Assembly: GCA_013141175.1 (NCBI GenBank)
Contig: JABFRN010000001.1
Span: 1,937,444 to 2,001,443, forward strand
Direction of reading: 5' to 3'
DNA: 64,000 bases
Source of the DNA: Lysobacter sp.
GTDB taxonomy: Bacteria > Pseudomonadota > Gammaproteobacteria > Xanthomonadales > Xanthomonadaceae
The translations under genes and the position numbers were made by a program. Positions 37,460 to 45,902 of the stretch are shown here, one piece after another; within the stretch, counting starts at the first letter, position 1; each line of letters opens with the position of its first letter. The notes beneath the pieces were generated by a model, which saw nothing but the letters and a program-made list of their open reading frames with translations, was not told the DNA's origin and did no database searches.

Positions 37460-38305
37460 TCACCTCGGCGGCAGCAGACCGTCGGCGCGCAGCAATTGCT
37501 TGCCCAGCGCGACCCGCTTCATGCGGTTGTCCGGCGTCTTCAGGTCGATGCCCAGCACGAAGCTTGCGGCGGGTGCCTTGTGGCCTTCCACCCAGCCGCC
37601 TTCCACCCAGCCGATCCACCACGCGTTATCGGGGAGGGTGCCGGTCTTGCCGTAGACGCGGCGGCCTCCGATGGTCTCGTCCAGCATCGCCGCCTTCACC
37701 GCCTCGATGGTCTTGGCCGAGAACGGCAGGTCGTTGCGGCGCAGGCGGTCGACGAACTGAAGCTGTTGGCGGGCGGTCACGGTGAGCACGCCGTCGAGCC
37801 AGGCCTTGGCCGGAACTTCACCGATGCGGCCGTTGCCGTAGTCCGCGCGCGACACCCACACCGCCAGCCGGTCGTGGCCGATGCGGTCGGCGAGCGTGCC
37901 GAAGTAGTTCTCACTGGAGCTCTGCATCGCTTCGCGCAGCGCCATGTCCTTCTCCCACTCGGGCTGCTTCGGATAGCGCTTGCCGTCCCAGGGCACGACC
38001 TCGTCGGCGCCGCGCAGCGTGCCGGTCTCCAGCGCGACCAGCGCCAGGAAGACCTTGAAGGTGGAGGCCGGCCGCAGCGGCATCGCGGCGCGGTCGGCGC
38101 CGTGCAGCACCTGCGGGGCACCGCCGTCGCGCTGCAGCAGCCACGTCCCGGCATGACCGTAGTTGGCGAAGCGCATCGCGATCGTCGTGGTCTTCGCGGC
38201 GGCCGGCTTCGAGGTGGATTGGGCCGCCGGTACCGCCAGCGGAGCCAGGCAAAACGTCGCCAAGAAGGCGGCGAGGAACATCTGCGGGCGGATGTTGCAC
38301 GACAT
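37460..38305 (-). CDS. Class D beta-lactamase-like protein with altered SxV motif
   Basis: 281 residues with a Sec signal (cleaving near VPAA). Class D landmarks: STFK at 81-84 (Ser81 nucleophile, Lys84 the residue normally carbamylated), PWDGKRYPKQPEWEKD, YGN at 156-158 and KTG at 220-222. The second active-site motif, normally S-x-V, reads S130-S-E132, putting an acid where a hydrophobic residue normally lies. It could be an OXA-type beta-lactamase with unusual activity or a related penicillin-binding or peptidase protein. Periplasmic. No regulator of the blaR type is adjacent. Confidence 0.82.
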   Translation of the reverse strand: MSCNIRPQMFLAAFLATFCLAPLAVPAAQSTSKPAAAKTTTIAMRFANYGHAGTWLLQRDGGAPQVLHGADRAAMPLRPASTFKVFLALVALETGTLRGADEVVPWDGKRYPKQPEWEKDMALREAMQSSSENYFGTLADRIGHDRLAVWVSRADYGNGRIGEVPAKAWLDGVLTVTARQQLQFVDRLRRNDLPFSAKTIEAVKAAMLDETIGGRRVYGKTGTLPDNAWWIGWVEGGWVEGHKAPAASFVLGIDLKTPDNRMKRVALGKQLLRADGLLPPR

Positions 38306-38437
38306 GGATGGCTCCAGTGGATGGGTGAGGCCGCAGTGTGGCGAGCGCACCGGACCGTCTCCAACAGCGCGTACCGTTGCGCGCGTCACTCCTGTAACGT
38401 CCGTCACCGCACCGCCGCCGCATGCCAGACTCGACCG

Positions 38438-40036
38438 ATGACGACCAGCCGCACGAAGCCCGCCACCACGCCCGATCGCAAGCAGAAAGATCGTGTGAAG
38501 CCCATTCGTACGAAGCCCGACCGTATCGACATCGAACTGGCGGCACCCGCATGCGTACAGGGGCAGCCGGTGCGCCACCAGTCGCTGTGGATCCTGCTGC
38601 GGCTGTGGCTGGCGGCGCAGTCGGGCGACGGTTCGGGCTGGGTCCGCGAGACCCAACTGCGCGAGCAGTTCGCCAACGCGCGCAATCTGCGCATGGTGAT
38701 CAGCCGCGCCTATGCGGATTTCGCGCGCTGGGGCCTGCGCGTGGGCTGGGGCACCGACCGCAGCCGCGATCCCGATCTGCTGCCGCTGGCGGGACGCAAT
38801 CGTGGCCCGTACTGGTTGGGCGAAGGCGAAGCGGCACGGCTGCAGATCAGCCTCCACGGTGCGCCGGCCGGGCTCGACGCGGTGATCGCCTGGCTCGGTA
38901 CGCCGGACGCGACCCGCACCGCCGTCGTGCTGGGCGATGCCAGCAGCGCCAGTCCGGCCTACTGGCATGCCTGGGCCGGCGCGCGCCGCGACATGCTCGA
39001 CGGCCGGCTGATCCTGGATCGCGACCACGGTGCGCTGGCGGGGTATCGGCGTGCGCAGACACTGGCGCCCGATCCCTGGCTGCAGGCGTTGGCGCTGCTG
39101 CAGCAGGCGATGGTCTGGCGCCGCGCCGGCAACGCCGATGCCGCGCGCGCAGTGCTGGCCGAGCTGGATCGCCACTGGCACGACGAGCAGGCGCCCGAGC
39201 ATGCATGGCTCGGCGCGATGGCCGCGATCGTGCAGGCCTGGTGCGCCTATGCCGGCCGCGACCCGCAGGCGGCGCGGCAGATCCTGCGCCAGGCCACCGA
39301 GGACCCGCGCTGGTTCGGCCTGTTCCAGTACCACCCCCGGGTGCGCAGCGAGCACGCCAACCTGCAGGCGCTGATCCATCGCGCGCTGGCGCTGGACGAG
39401 CGTTCCGACCTTGGCGAACGCACCGAAGCGGCGCGCACCGCGTTGCGCTATTACCGGCTGGCGCTGTCGCTGGCCAACGAGGCCGAATTGTTCGATGCCG
39501 CCGCGTCCACCGCGAGCAACCTCGGCTGGTCGCTGTGGTTGTTCCAGCGTTGCGGTCTGGACGTGCCCAGCGACGATGGCCATCCGTTGACCTGGATCGC
39601 ACTCGCCGCGTGGCTCAGCGAACGGCATGGCGTGGGCGGCGGTTGCTGGAATCTGATCTATCTGCTGCGCATGGTGCGCGGCGGCGGTTCCGACGCGGCG
39701 CATCCGCGCGCCGACGTGTTCCGGCGCTGGCCGGTGATCGCACCGGCGGAGTTCCGCGCGCTGATCGCACCGGTCACGCTGTCGATCGAATGGCCGAGCT
39801 GGCGCGCGCTGGCACTGGCGATGCAGGCGGACATCGATGCCGGGCGCGTGCAACTGGATGCGCTGCAGCGCGCCAACATCCTGCTGGAAGTGGCTTGGTA
39901 CGAAGCGCACGACGGCGACCCGCAGCGCAGCACCGAAGCCGCCGCACGGCTGCGTCGGCGCCTGCGCGAATTGACGCCGGCCGATCGCATCTTCTTCCGC
40001 GATGCCCTGCGGCGCTTGCCGGAAGTGATCGGCTGA
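38438..40036 (+). CDS. Large helical protein with possible winged-helix start
   Basis: 532 residues, divergent from the beta-lactamase-like gene. The N terminus is basic (RTKPATTPDRKQKDRVK). Residues about 45-105 (HQSLWILLRLWLAAQSGDGS, then WVRETQLREQF) look like a small winged-helix or SARP-like fold. The remainder is a string of helix pairs resembling TPR-type repeats (for example MVWRRAGNADAARAVLAEL). No signal peptide or membrane segment, so it is cytoplasmic. I do not recognise the family; a transcription or protein-scaffold role is only a guess. Confidence 0.72.
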   Translation: MTTSRTKPATTPDRKQKDRVKPIRTKPDRIDIELAAPACVQGQPVRHQSLWILLRLWLAAQSGDGSGWVRETQLREQFANARNLRMVISRAYADFARWGLRVGWGTDRSRDPDLLPLAGRNRGPYWLGEGEAARLQISLHGAPAGLDAVIAWLGTPDATRTAVVLGDASSASPAYWHAWAGARRDMLDGRLILDRDHGALAGYRRAQTLAPDPWLQALALLQQAMVWRRAGNADAARAVLAELDRHWHDEQAPEHAWLGAMAAIVQAWCAYAGRDPQAARQILRQATEDPRWFGLFQYHPRVRSEHANLQALIHRALALDERSDLGERTEAARTALRYYRLALSLANEAELFDAAASTASNLGWSLWLFQRCGLDVPSDDGHPLTWIALAAWLSERHGVGGGCWNLIYLLRMVRGGGSDAAHPRADVFRRWPVIAPAEFRALIAPVTLSIEWPSWRALALAMQADIDAGRVQLDALQRANILLEVAWYEAHDGDPQRSTEAAARLRRRLRELTPADRIFFRDALRRLPEVIG

Positions 40037-40073
40037 AGAGTGCGGCCCCGGCTTTTCGTAGGAGCTTTTCGCA

Positions 40074-40140
40074 GGAGCGACGGAAGTCGCGACAGGCGGA
40101 GGAAAGTCTTCCCGTAGAGCGTCGCGACTTCCGTCGCTCC
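40074..40140. repeat. Long perfect inverted repeat (REP-like)
   Basis: Two 20-base arms, 40074-40093 and 40121-40140, are exact reverse complements around a 27-base loop. The GGAGCGACGGAAGTCGC core is the type of interspersed element seen across xanthomonads. It lies between the helical-protein gene and sixA and may stabilise or end the upstream mRNA. Confidence 0.8.
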
Positions 40141-40233
40141 TACGCGAGAGATGGCAGGCTTTCCCCGAATCCCGAATCCCGGCCGTTCGCGTTAAGCTGC
40201 CTGATATTCCACCGGCCAGAGACCGACGCGCAC

Positions 40234-40710
40234 ATGCGAACCCTGATCCTGCTCCGCCACGCCCACGCCGAACCCGTCAGCGACGGCCAATCCGATGTCG
40301 ATCGCGCGCTGTCTGCGGAGGGACTGGCGGAAGCCGAGGCCGCCGGACGCTGGCTGGCCGGGCAGGGGCTCGCGCCCGATCGGGTGCTGTGCTCGCCCAC
40401 GCGGCGCACGCGCGAGACGCTGGAAGCGGTGCTGGGCGCGATCGGTTTCGTCGAACAGCGGCTGGTCGACAGCATCTACGAGGCCACGCCGGGCGCGCTG
40501 GCCGAACTGGTCGATGAGCATCGCGAGGTCGAGCGGCTGATGCTGGTGGGTCACAACCCCGGTCTGGAACGTCTCGCCGCGCTGATGCACAGCGGACAGT
40601 CCGGCGACTACCGCGGCATGCCGCCGGGCAGCGTGGTGGTGCTGAATTTTCCGCTCGACGTCACCGTCGAACCCGGTGTCGCCAGCCTCTCCGCTTTCTG
40701 GTGGCCGTGA
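40234..40710 (+). CDS. sixA: Phosphohistidine phosphatase SixA
   Basis: 158 residues, the usual SixA size. The histidine-phosphatase core is clear: LLRHAHAEP near the start supplies the catalytic His, CSPTRRTRET the phosphate-binding Arg, and LVGHNPGLE the second catalytic His. SixA removes phosphate from His residues of phosphotransfer proteins, notably the nitrogen-PTS protein NPr in E. coli. The next gene starts inside its last codons, so translation is coupled. Confidence 0.88.
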   Translation: MRTLILLRHAHAEPVSDGQSDVDRALSAEGLAEAEAAGRWLAGQGLAPDRVLCSPTRRTRETLEAVLGAIGFVEQRLVDSIYEATPGALAELVDEHREVERLMLVGHNPGLERLAALMHSGQSGDYRGMPPGSVVVLNFPLDVTVEPGVASLSAFWWP

Positions 40711-41276
40711 ATTTCGCGACAGTCTCCGTTTCCCTGTGCGCCTGTGCGTTGGCTGCGGCCACCAGCCTTACCGCACACGCCGCCGACATCGATCCGCAGT
40801 ACACCCAGATCGGCTTCACCCTGAAAACGCGCTGGGGCCAGGTGCTTCGGGGGCGGTTCCCGCGTTACAGCGGCAGTATCGAATCCCTGGATGACGGCCA
40901 CGAACGGGTGCGGCTGCGGTTGTCGTCGAAGGATGTCGAGATCGTCGGTCATCCCAGCTACACCGGCATGACCCGTGGCCGCGGGTTCTTCGAGGCCGAC
41001 CGGTTTCCCGAGGTCGAGTTCGTATCGGAACCGTATGCGCCCGCGCTGGTCGCCGATGGCGGCAAGCTCGCCGGCCAGTTGACCATCCGCGACGTGACCC
41101 GGCGCGAGACCTTCACGATCCAGCCCAGTGCCTGCGCGCGCCCCGCCGTCGACTGCGATGTGGTCGCCAGCGGCAGCGTGCGCCGTGCCGATTACGGCGT
41201 CGACCGATGGGTGCTGGCGGTCTCCGACAGCGTGCGTTTCACATTGCGACTGCGCGTGCGCGAGGACGCCGAATGA
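40701..41276 (+). CDS. YceI-like periplasmic protein
   Basis: 191 residues. GTG at 40701 overlaps the sixA stop; a second GTG at 40707 is also possible. A Sec signal ends TAHAA. The mature part matches the YceI lipocalin-like barrel: IDPQYTQIGFTLKTRWGQV, then GRGFFEADRFPEVEF and KLAGQLTIRDVTR. YceI proteins bind long-chain isoprenoid-like or amphiphilic molecules in the periplasm. It sits between sixA and the phospholipase D gene, overlapping both by a few bases, so the three are co-expressed. Confidence 0.83.
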   Translation: MAVNFATVSVSLCACALAAATSLTAHAADIDPQYTQIGFTLKTRWGQVLRGRFPRYSGSIESLDDGHERVRLRLSSKDVEIVGHPSYTGMTRGRGFFEADRFPEVEFVSEPYAPALVADGGKLAGQLTIRDVTRRETFTIQPSACARPAVDCDVVASGSVRRADYGVDRWVLAVSDSVRFTLRLRVREDAE

Positions 41277-43300
41277 CCGCGACGCGCGCAATGTTGCTGG
41301 TGGTCTTCGCATTGGCGCAGGTCGCGTGCACGCGCTTGTCCACGAAGGACCAGGCGCGGGTGGATACGCTCGTGGCCGCCGCGCGCAGTACCGAGAACAC
41401 CTGTGGACGCGCCGATGCCTGCGCGCGGCCATCGCCGCTGCTGGCGCTGGGCCTGCGTGCCGGTGGCGAAGCGCAGGCCACGGCCGATGCGCCACCGGCG
41501 CCGGACATCGCGTCCTCCGCGATGCCGTCCACGGAACCATCGCGTCCGCAGCACTACGCGCTGATCCTCGACTATGGCCAGGATGCGTTGCTCGCGCGAT
41601 TGGATCTGATCCGCGGCGCGACCCGCAGCATCGACGTGCAGACGTATATCTTCGACGAGGACGACGCCGGCCACCTGGTTCTCGACGAACTGCTCGCCGC
41701 TGCGCATCGCGGCGTGAAGGTGCGGCTGCTGGTCGACCAGCTCGCCGCATTGCGCCGCGTCGACACGCTGGCGGCGCTGGCCGGTGCGCACGCGAATTTC
41801 GAGATGCGCCTGTACAACCCGGTGCTTGGACGCGCGCGGATCAGTTATCCGATGTACGCGCTGGCATCGGCCTGCTGCTGGCGCAAGCTCAATCAGCGCA
41901 TGCACAACAAGCTGATGGTGGTGGACGGACAGGTGGCGATCACCGGCGGACGCAATTACCAGAACGATTATTACGATTGGGATACGAGCTACAACTTCCG
42001 CGATCGCGACATCCTCGTCGCCGGGCCGGCGATCGCCGAGATCGCCGCGAATTTCGATGCGTTCTGGGATGCGCCGCTGAGCAGGCCGCTCACCCGCTTG
42101 CTGGATGTCGGGCGACTGGTCCTGCGCGATGGCGTGCCGGCGGTGCAACACCCGGAACCCGAGCAGCCGCGCCGGATCGAACTCATCGGCCGCGACGCCG
42201 ACGACGCCGCGCTGGTGCGCACCCGTCTGGTCGATGCGGCGATTCCCGTGCGCAGCCTGCGCTATATCGGCGATGCGCCAGGAAAACACGCGGGGTCGGT
42301 GCCGACCACCGAAACGCCGTCGCAGTTGCTGCGCGAGCTGATCGATTCCGCCGAAGATCGCGTGCTGCTGCAGACGCCCTATCTGGTCCTGTCGAAGCCG
42401 GCGCAGCGCCTGTTCAGCGATTTGCAGCAACGCGAGTCGCCGCCGCGGGTCGTGGTGTCGACCAACAGCCTGGCGGCCACCGACGCCTTCATTCCCTACG
42501 CGCTGTCGTACAAATACAAGCGCCGTTATCTGCGCGACTTCAAGTTCGAGATCTACGAATTCAAACCGTTTCCGCAGGACGCGCCGATCGACGTGGAAGC
42601 GACCGGCACCGTCGGCGTGGAATGGCACGCCGACGGCACCGCCGTCGTCCTGGGTTCGGGCGCCTCGGGATCGGGCGCATCACGATCGGGACCGTCCCGG
42701 GGAGGATCGCTTGGCGCGGGCGCCGAAGGCAGCCGTTCGCCGGATCGGCCGATTCCGCTGGCGCGCGAGTATTCGGCGCTGCGTTATTCCAAGCGCGGCG
42801 CCAACGAACCGGTGCCGTTGCAGCGCGGCGGCGTGCGCTTCGGCCTGCATGCGAAATCGATGGTGATCGACGAACGCGTCGCGGTGATCGGCACCCACAA
42901 TTTCGACCCGCGTGGGGAGAACTACAACACCGAGTCGGTGGTGGTGATCGACGATCCGACATTCGCGCGCGTGCTCGCCGCGAGTATCGAACGCGACACG
43001 CTGCCGGCGAACGCCTGGATGATCGCGCGGCGCGACAAGCCGCCGGTGTTCTCGGGGCTGGAGTATTCGCTGGCGAAAGTGTCCGAGCTGCTGCCGCTGT
43101 TCGATTTCTGGCCGGTGCGCTACGCCACCAGCTACGAATTCACGCCCGGGCCCGATTGTCCACAGCCCATCTCGCCGCGCGACCCGCATTTCCGTCGCTG
43201 CTACACGCCGGTGGGAGACTTCCCCGAAGTCGCGCCGGTGATCCGGCCGCTCACCCGGATCTTCACTGCCTTTGGCGCCGGGTTGGCTCCGATTCTGTAG
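41273..43300 (+). CDS. Phospholipase D / cardiolipin synthase-like protein
   Basis: 675 residues, start overlapping the YceI-like stop (ATGA). The N terminus is a lipoprotein-like signal with Cys19 (LAQVAC, a loose lipobox). Two HKD catalytic motifs, RMHNKLMVVDG and GLHAKSMVIDE, each with a following GG/GTHN block, mark a two-domain PLD enzyme of the cardiolipin-synthase C / Ymt type. It exchanges or cleaves phospholipid head groups at the membrane or in the periplasm. An odd Gly/Ser/Ala-rich insert (about residues 460-485) separates the two halves. Confidence 0.87.
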   Translation: MTATRAMLLVVFALAQVACTRLSTKDQARVDTLVAAARSTENTCGRADACARPSPLLALGLRAGGEAQATADAPPAPDIASSAMPSTEPSRPQHYALILDYGQDALLARLDLIRGATRSIDVQTYIFDEDDAGHLVLDELLAAAHRGVKVRLLVDQLAALRRVDTLAALAGAHANFEMRLYNPVLGRARISYPMYALASACCWRKLNQRMHNKLMVVDGQVAITGGRNYQNDYYDWDTSYNFRDRDILVAGPAIAEIAANFDAFWDAPLSRPLTRLLDVGRLVLRDGVPAVQHPEPEQPRRIELIGRDADDAALVRTRLVDAAIPVRSLRYIGDAPGKHAGSVPTTETPSQLLRELIDSAEDRVLLQTPYLVLSKPAQRLFSDLQQRESPPRVVVSTNSLAATDAFIPYALSYKYKRRYLRDFKFEIYEFKPFPQDAPIDVEATGTVGVEWHADGTAVVLGSGASGSGASRSGPSRGGSLGAGAEGSRSPDRPIPLAREYSALRYSKRGANEPVPLQRGGVRFGLHAKSMVIDERVAVIGTHNFDPRGENYNTESVVVIDDPTFARVLAASIERDTLPANAWMIARRDKPPVFSGLEYSLAKVSELLPLFDFWPVRYATSYEFTPGPDCPQPISPRDPHFRRCYTPVGDFPEVAPVIRPLTRIFTAFGAGLAPIL

Positions 43301-43669
43301 AGCTTGGCCTGCTCCGGACATGATCCGGGGTCTCGGGCTCGAGCCCGCCATGGCGACCCATCCGGTCGCCTCTTGGAACGGCCGAAATCGATCCGGCCAT
43401 GGCCTCGCAAGCCCTCGAACGCCGCAAGGCGGCCCGAAACCCTGCACAGCAGTCCGTTTAGGGCCTGTTTTGGCGCGAATCGGCACCTGACAGTGGCGTG
43501 CCCAAGACTCAGCTCACGACCGTTCGTCGGCTGACAGGCCATGAAAATACAATCAAAACAATGAGTTGTTGCCATGACTGGAGCTGGGTGACTTCCGGCA
43601 CATCTGTTTTGGTCAATAGGTGTTGTACTTTACCAACACACCAATTCACACCCACTCAGGAACACCGCC
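43301..43669. other. 369-base leader region ahead of the twin small genes
   Basis: No convincing gene. The last 170 bases are less GC-rich than the surroundings. They contain an inverted repeat GTGTTG-N8-CAACAC (43620-43639) and the word GCACATCTGTTT (43598-43609), which recurs at 43910-43921 before the second small gene. These could be operator or leader-RNA elements for the small genes. Confidence 0.45.
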
Positions 43670-43858
43670 ATGAACACCCAGACCCAGACCACCGAATCCA
43701 ACGTCCGCAGCCACGACAACGTCGTCGCTTTTGCCTCCAAAGCCCGCCACAGCTACCGGACCCCCAGCTTCGGTATCGGTTACGGCACCAGCAGCGGCTA
43801 CGGCACCGACAAGCGCTACACCACCGATTGGGGCCAGATCCGCTTCCGCTGCGCCTGA
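43670..43858 (+). CDS. Small Gly/Tyr-rich protein, twin 1
   Basis: 62 residues; AGGA sits 8 bases before the ATG. No signal peptide. A variable polar N terminus (MNTQTQTTESNVRSHDN) leads to a conserved end, FGIGYGTSSGY, then KRYTTDWGQIRFRCA, with a single Cys second to last. The next gene has the same end. Such short genes with variable leader and conserved aromatic tail can be peptide precursors, but no modifying enzyme is adjacent. I do not recognise the family. Confidence 0.7.
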   Translation: MNTQTQTTESNVRSHDNVVAFASKARHSYRTPSFGIGYGTSSGYGTDKRYTTDWGQIRFRCA

Positions 43859-43937
43859 TCAGCGTCTGCTTCCCCGGCGTTACCGGCAATACCCGTTCGT
43901 CACTCCCCCGCACATCTGTTTCCAGGACTGCTTCGTC

Positions 43938-44132
43938 ATGAACGCCCCTCGCACCCATGTCACGCTCGCCCCGCGCACGCCGGTCAACGTGCCGTCGCGC
44001 GCCGAGTCCACCTCCCGACATTCCCAGCCCAGCCGCTATCGCGCACGCGATTCCGGCATCGGCTACGGCGCCAGCAGCGGTTACAAACGCTACACCAGCG
44101 ATTGGGGCCAGACCCGCTTCCAATGCCGCTGA
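43938..44132 (+). CDS. Small Gly/Tyr-rich protein, twin 2
   Basis: 64 residues; AGGA precedes the ATG by about 12 bases. Its tail SGIGYGASSGYKRYTSDWGQ, then TRFQCR, matches twin 1 in both protein and DNA. The first 37 residues (MNAPRTHVTLAPRTPVNVPS...) are unrelated to it. Selection has clearly kept the last 25 residues. No signal or membrane segment. Function unknown; most likely made together with twin 1. Confidence 0.7.
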   Translation: MNAPRTHVTLAPRTPVNVPSRAESTSRHSQPSRYRARDSGIGYGASSGYKRYTSDWGQTRFQCR

Positions 44133-44247
44133 ACCTTCGATCCACGCCGCAAACCACGTCCCCGGAGCTCCGGCCGCAACGCGCATGTCCTCTCTCCCAT
44201 GCGCCTGCGGCCGGACCGCCGCTGTCGGCCTCGGTTATCCTGATGCG

Positions 44248-44697
44248 GTGACCACACCCGAATCCCCCACGCCGCGCCTGTTTCGCGGCACAGCCACCGT
44301 CGACGATCTCAATGCGATGTCCCGCGACACCGCGATGGCATCGCTCGGCATCGTCTTCACCGAGATCGGCCCGGATTTCGTGCGCGGCACCATGCCGGTG
44401 GACGCGCGGACCCACCAACCCTATGGCCTGCTGCACGGCGGCGCTTCGGTACTGCTGGCGGAAACGCTCGGCAGCAGCGCGGGCAATCTGTGTGTCGCGC
44501 CCGGCGAGCTGTGCGTCGGCATCGAGATCAACGCCAACCATGTGGCTGCAGTACGCGAGGGTCGGGTCACCGGCACCGCGCGACCGCTGCATATCGGCCG
44601 TCGCACCCAGGTCTGGGAGATCCGGATCGAGGACGCGCTCGGCCAACTCGTCTGCATCTCGCGGCTGACCCTCGCCGTCATCGCGCAGCGCAGCTGA
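44248..44697 (+). CDS. Hotdog-fold acyl-CoA thioesterase (PaaI/MenI type)
   Basis: 149 residues from GTG 44248. An in-frame ATG at 44185 would add a Cys-rich leader unlike the family, so it was rejected; the start is still uncertain. The hotdog signature is YGLLHGGASVLLAETLGS with the catalytic Glu in LAETL, followed by GIEINANHV and the terminal CISRLTLAV strand. These enzymes hydrolyse aryl- or short-chain acyl-CoA esters in the cytoplasm; the exact substrate is not readable. Ahead of the acyltransferase gene, possibly co-transcribed. Confidence 0.82.
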   Translation: MTTPESPTPRLFRGTATVDDLNAMSRDTAMASLGIVFTEIGPDFVRGTMPVDARTHQPYGLLHGGASVLLAETLGSSAGNLCVAPGELCVGIEINANHVAAVREGRVTGTARPLHIGRRTQVWEIRIEDALGQLVCISRLTLAVIAQRS

Positions 44698-44743
44698 CCG
44701 GGCCCGTATGCAAAGCTCTAATCCGCTTCCGTATGGTCGCCCG

Positions 44744-45526
44744 ATGACCGGAGCCCCTCTCATCGCGCGCGCCGCACGACCGCTGCGCTATCTCATCCGC
44801 ACGCCGATGCTGATGTGGCACGCGCTGGTGCACCTGCCGATCACCCTGATCCTGATGTCGCCGCCGTTCGCCGCGATACGAATCGGCGACGACCGCCTCG
44901 GTCACTGCATGGTGCGCTGGTGGCAGGGCGGGTTGATGCGGGTGTTCGGTTTCCGCATGCGCCGTATCGGCACGCCGCTGCCGGGCGCAGTCATGTTCGT
45001 CGCCAACCATGTCAGCTGGATCGATATCACCGCGTTGCACAGCTATCGGATGATGGGCTTCGTCGCCAAGCGCGAGATCGCCGGTTGGCCGCTGGTCGGC
45101 TGGCTTGCGACCATGGGCGAAACCATCTATCACCAGCGCGGCAGCCAGGAATCCCTCGGTGGCGTGCTGCACGAAATGCTGGCGCGGCTGCGCGATGGCC
45201 GCGCGGTCGGCGTGTTTCCGGAAGGCCGCACCCGCGGCGGTGAGGAAGTCGGCCCGTTCCACGCGCGCATCTTCCTCGCCGCGGTGGAAGCCGGGGTGCC
45301 GGTGCAGCCGGTGGCGCTGCGCTACGGCGTCGGCGGCTCGCGGCAGACGGTGGTGGCGTTCGGCCCGACCGAAAGTTTCGCCGCCAATCTGCTGCGCCTG
45401 CTCGGGGAACCCGGCTGCAGCGCCGAAGTGGTCTTTCTCGAACCGATTCTCCCCGGCGATGCCGAGGGCCGCCGTCGTCTGGCCGACACCGCCAGGACGC
45501 GGATCGTGGAGGCGATGGGGTCGTGA
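44744..45526 (+). CDS. 1-acyl-sn-glycerol-3-phosphate acyltransferase family protein
   Basis: 260 residues from ATG 44744; an upstream ATG at 44708 is in frame but the intervening codons look non-coding. An N-terminal membrane segment (HALVHLPITLILMSPPF) precedes the PlsC domain, whose NHVSWID is the HX4D catalytic motif and FPEGRTRGG the glycerolipid-binding block III. It acylates lysophosphatidic acid or a related lysolipid at the inner membrane. It may be one of several PlsC-like paralogues; a membrane-bound aminolipid role is also possible. Confidence 0.83.
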   Translation: MTGAPLIARAARPLRYLIRTPMLMWHALVHLPITLILMSPPFAAIRIGDDRLGHCMVRWWQGGLMRVFGFRMRRIGTPLPGAVMFVANHVSWIDITALHSYRMMGFVAKREIAGWPLVGWLATMGETIYHQRGSQESLGGVLHEMLARLRDGRAVGVFPEGRTRGGEEVGPFHARIFLAAVEAGVPVQPVALRYGVGGSRQTVVAFGPTESFAANLLRLLGEPGCSAEVVFLEPILPGDAEGRRRLADTARTRIVEAMGS

Positions 45527-45605
45527 GGCTGGCGACCACGCTACGCAGTTGCGGCATCCGCGCCGACGGACTTGAATGTCGTCATACAGCAGGTCCTTGC
45601 GAACC

Positions 45606-45902
45606 ATGAGCAGATCCCACGACCCCACCGCCGAACGTCTGGCCATCGGCATCCTGATCCTGTTCCTGATCGGCTATGGCTGGTTCGATCTGTGGCAGGG
45701 CGGCATTGCGGTCAAGGGTCGCAACGGCGTGGTGGGTTATGCCGAGGGCGGCTACGCGCTCGCCATCGCCGCCGGGGCGTTCCTGTTCGCAGCGCTGGTA
45801 TCGCTGCTGCTCGCGCGCAGTCTCCGGCTGAGCCGACCGGGCATCCTCTTGCTGCTCGCGGCGATCCTGCTGCCGCCGTTGGCGTATGTCCTGATCGGAT
45901 GA
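45606..45902 (+). CDS. Small two-to-three-segment membrane protein
   Basis: 98 residues with hydrophobic segments at about 12-30, 50-68 and 75-95 and a soluble loop (GGIAVKGRNGVVGYAEGG) between the first two. Its TGA overlaps the ATG of the YheT-like gene (ATGA), so the two are translationally coupled. No family recognised. Confidence 0.72.
   Translation: MSRSHDPTAERLAIGILILFLIGYGWFDLWQGGIAVKGRNGVVGYAEGGYALAIAAGAFLFAALVSLLLARSLRLSRPGILLLLAAILLPPLAYVLIG

Noticed and set aside
43498-43941. 147-residue frame overlapping twin gene 1
   Set aside because: His/Arg-rich after 43670 and only a frame-shifted shadow of the small gene.
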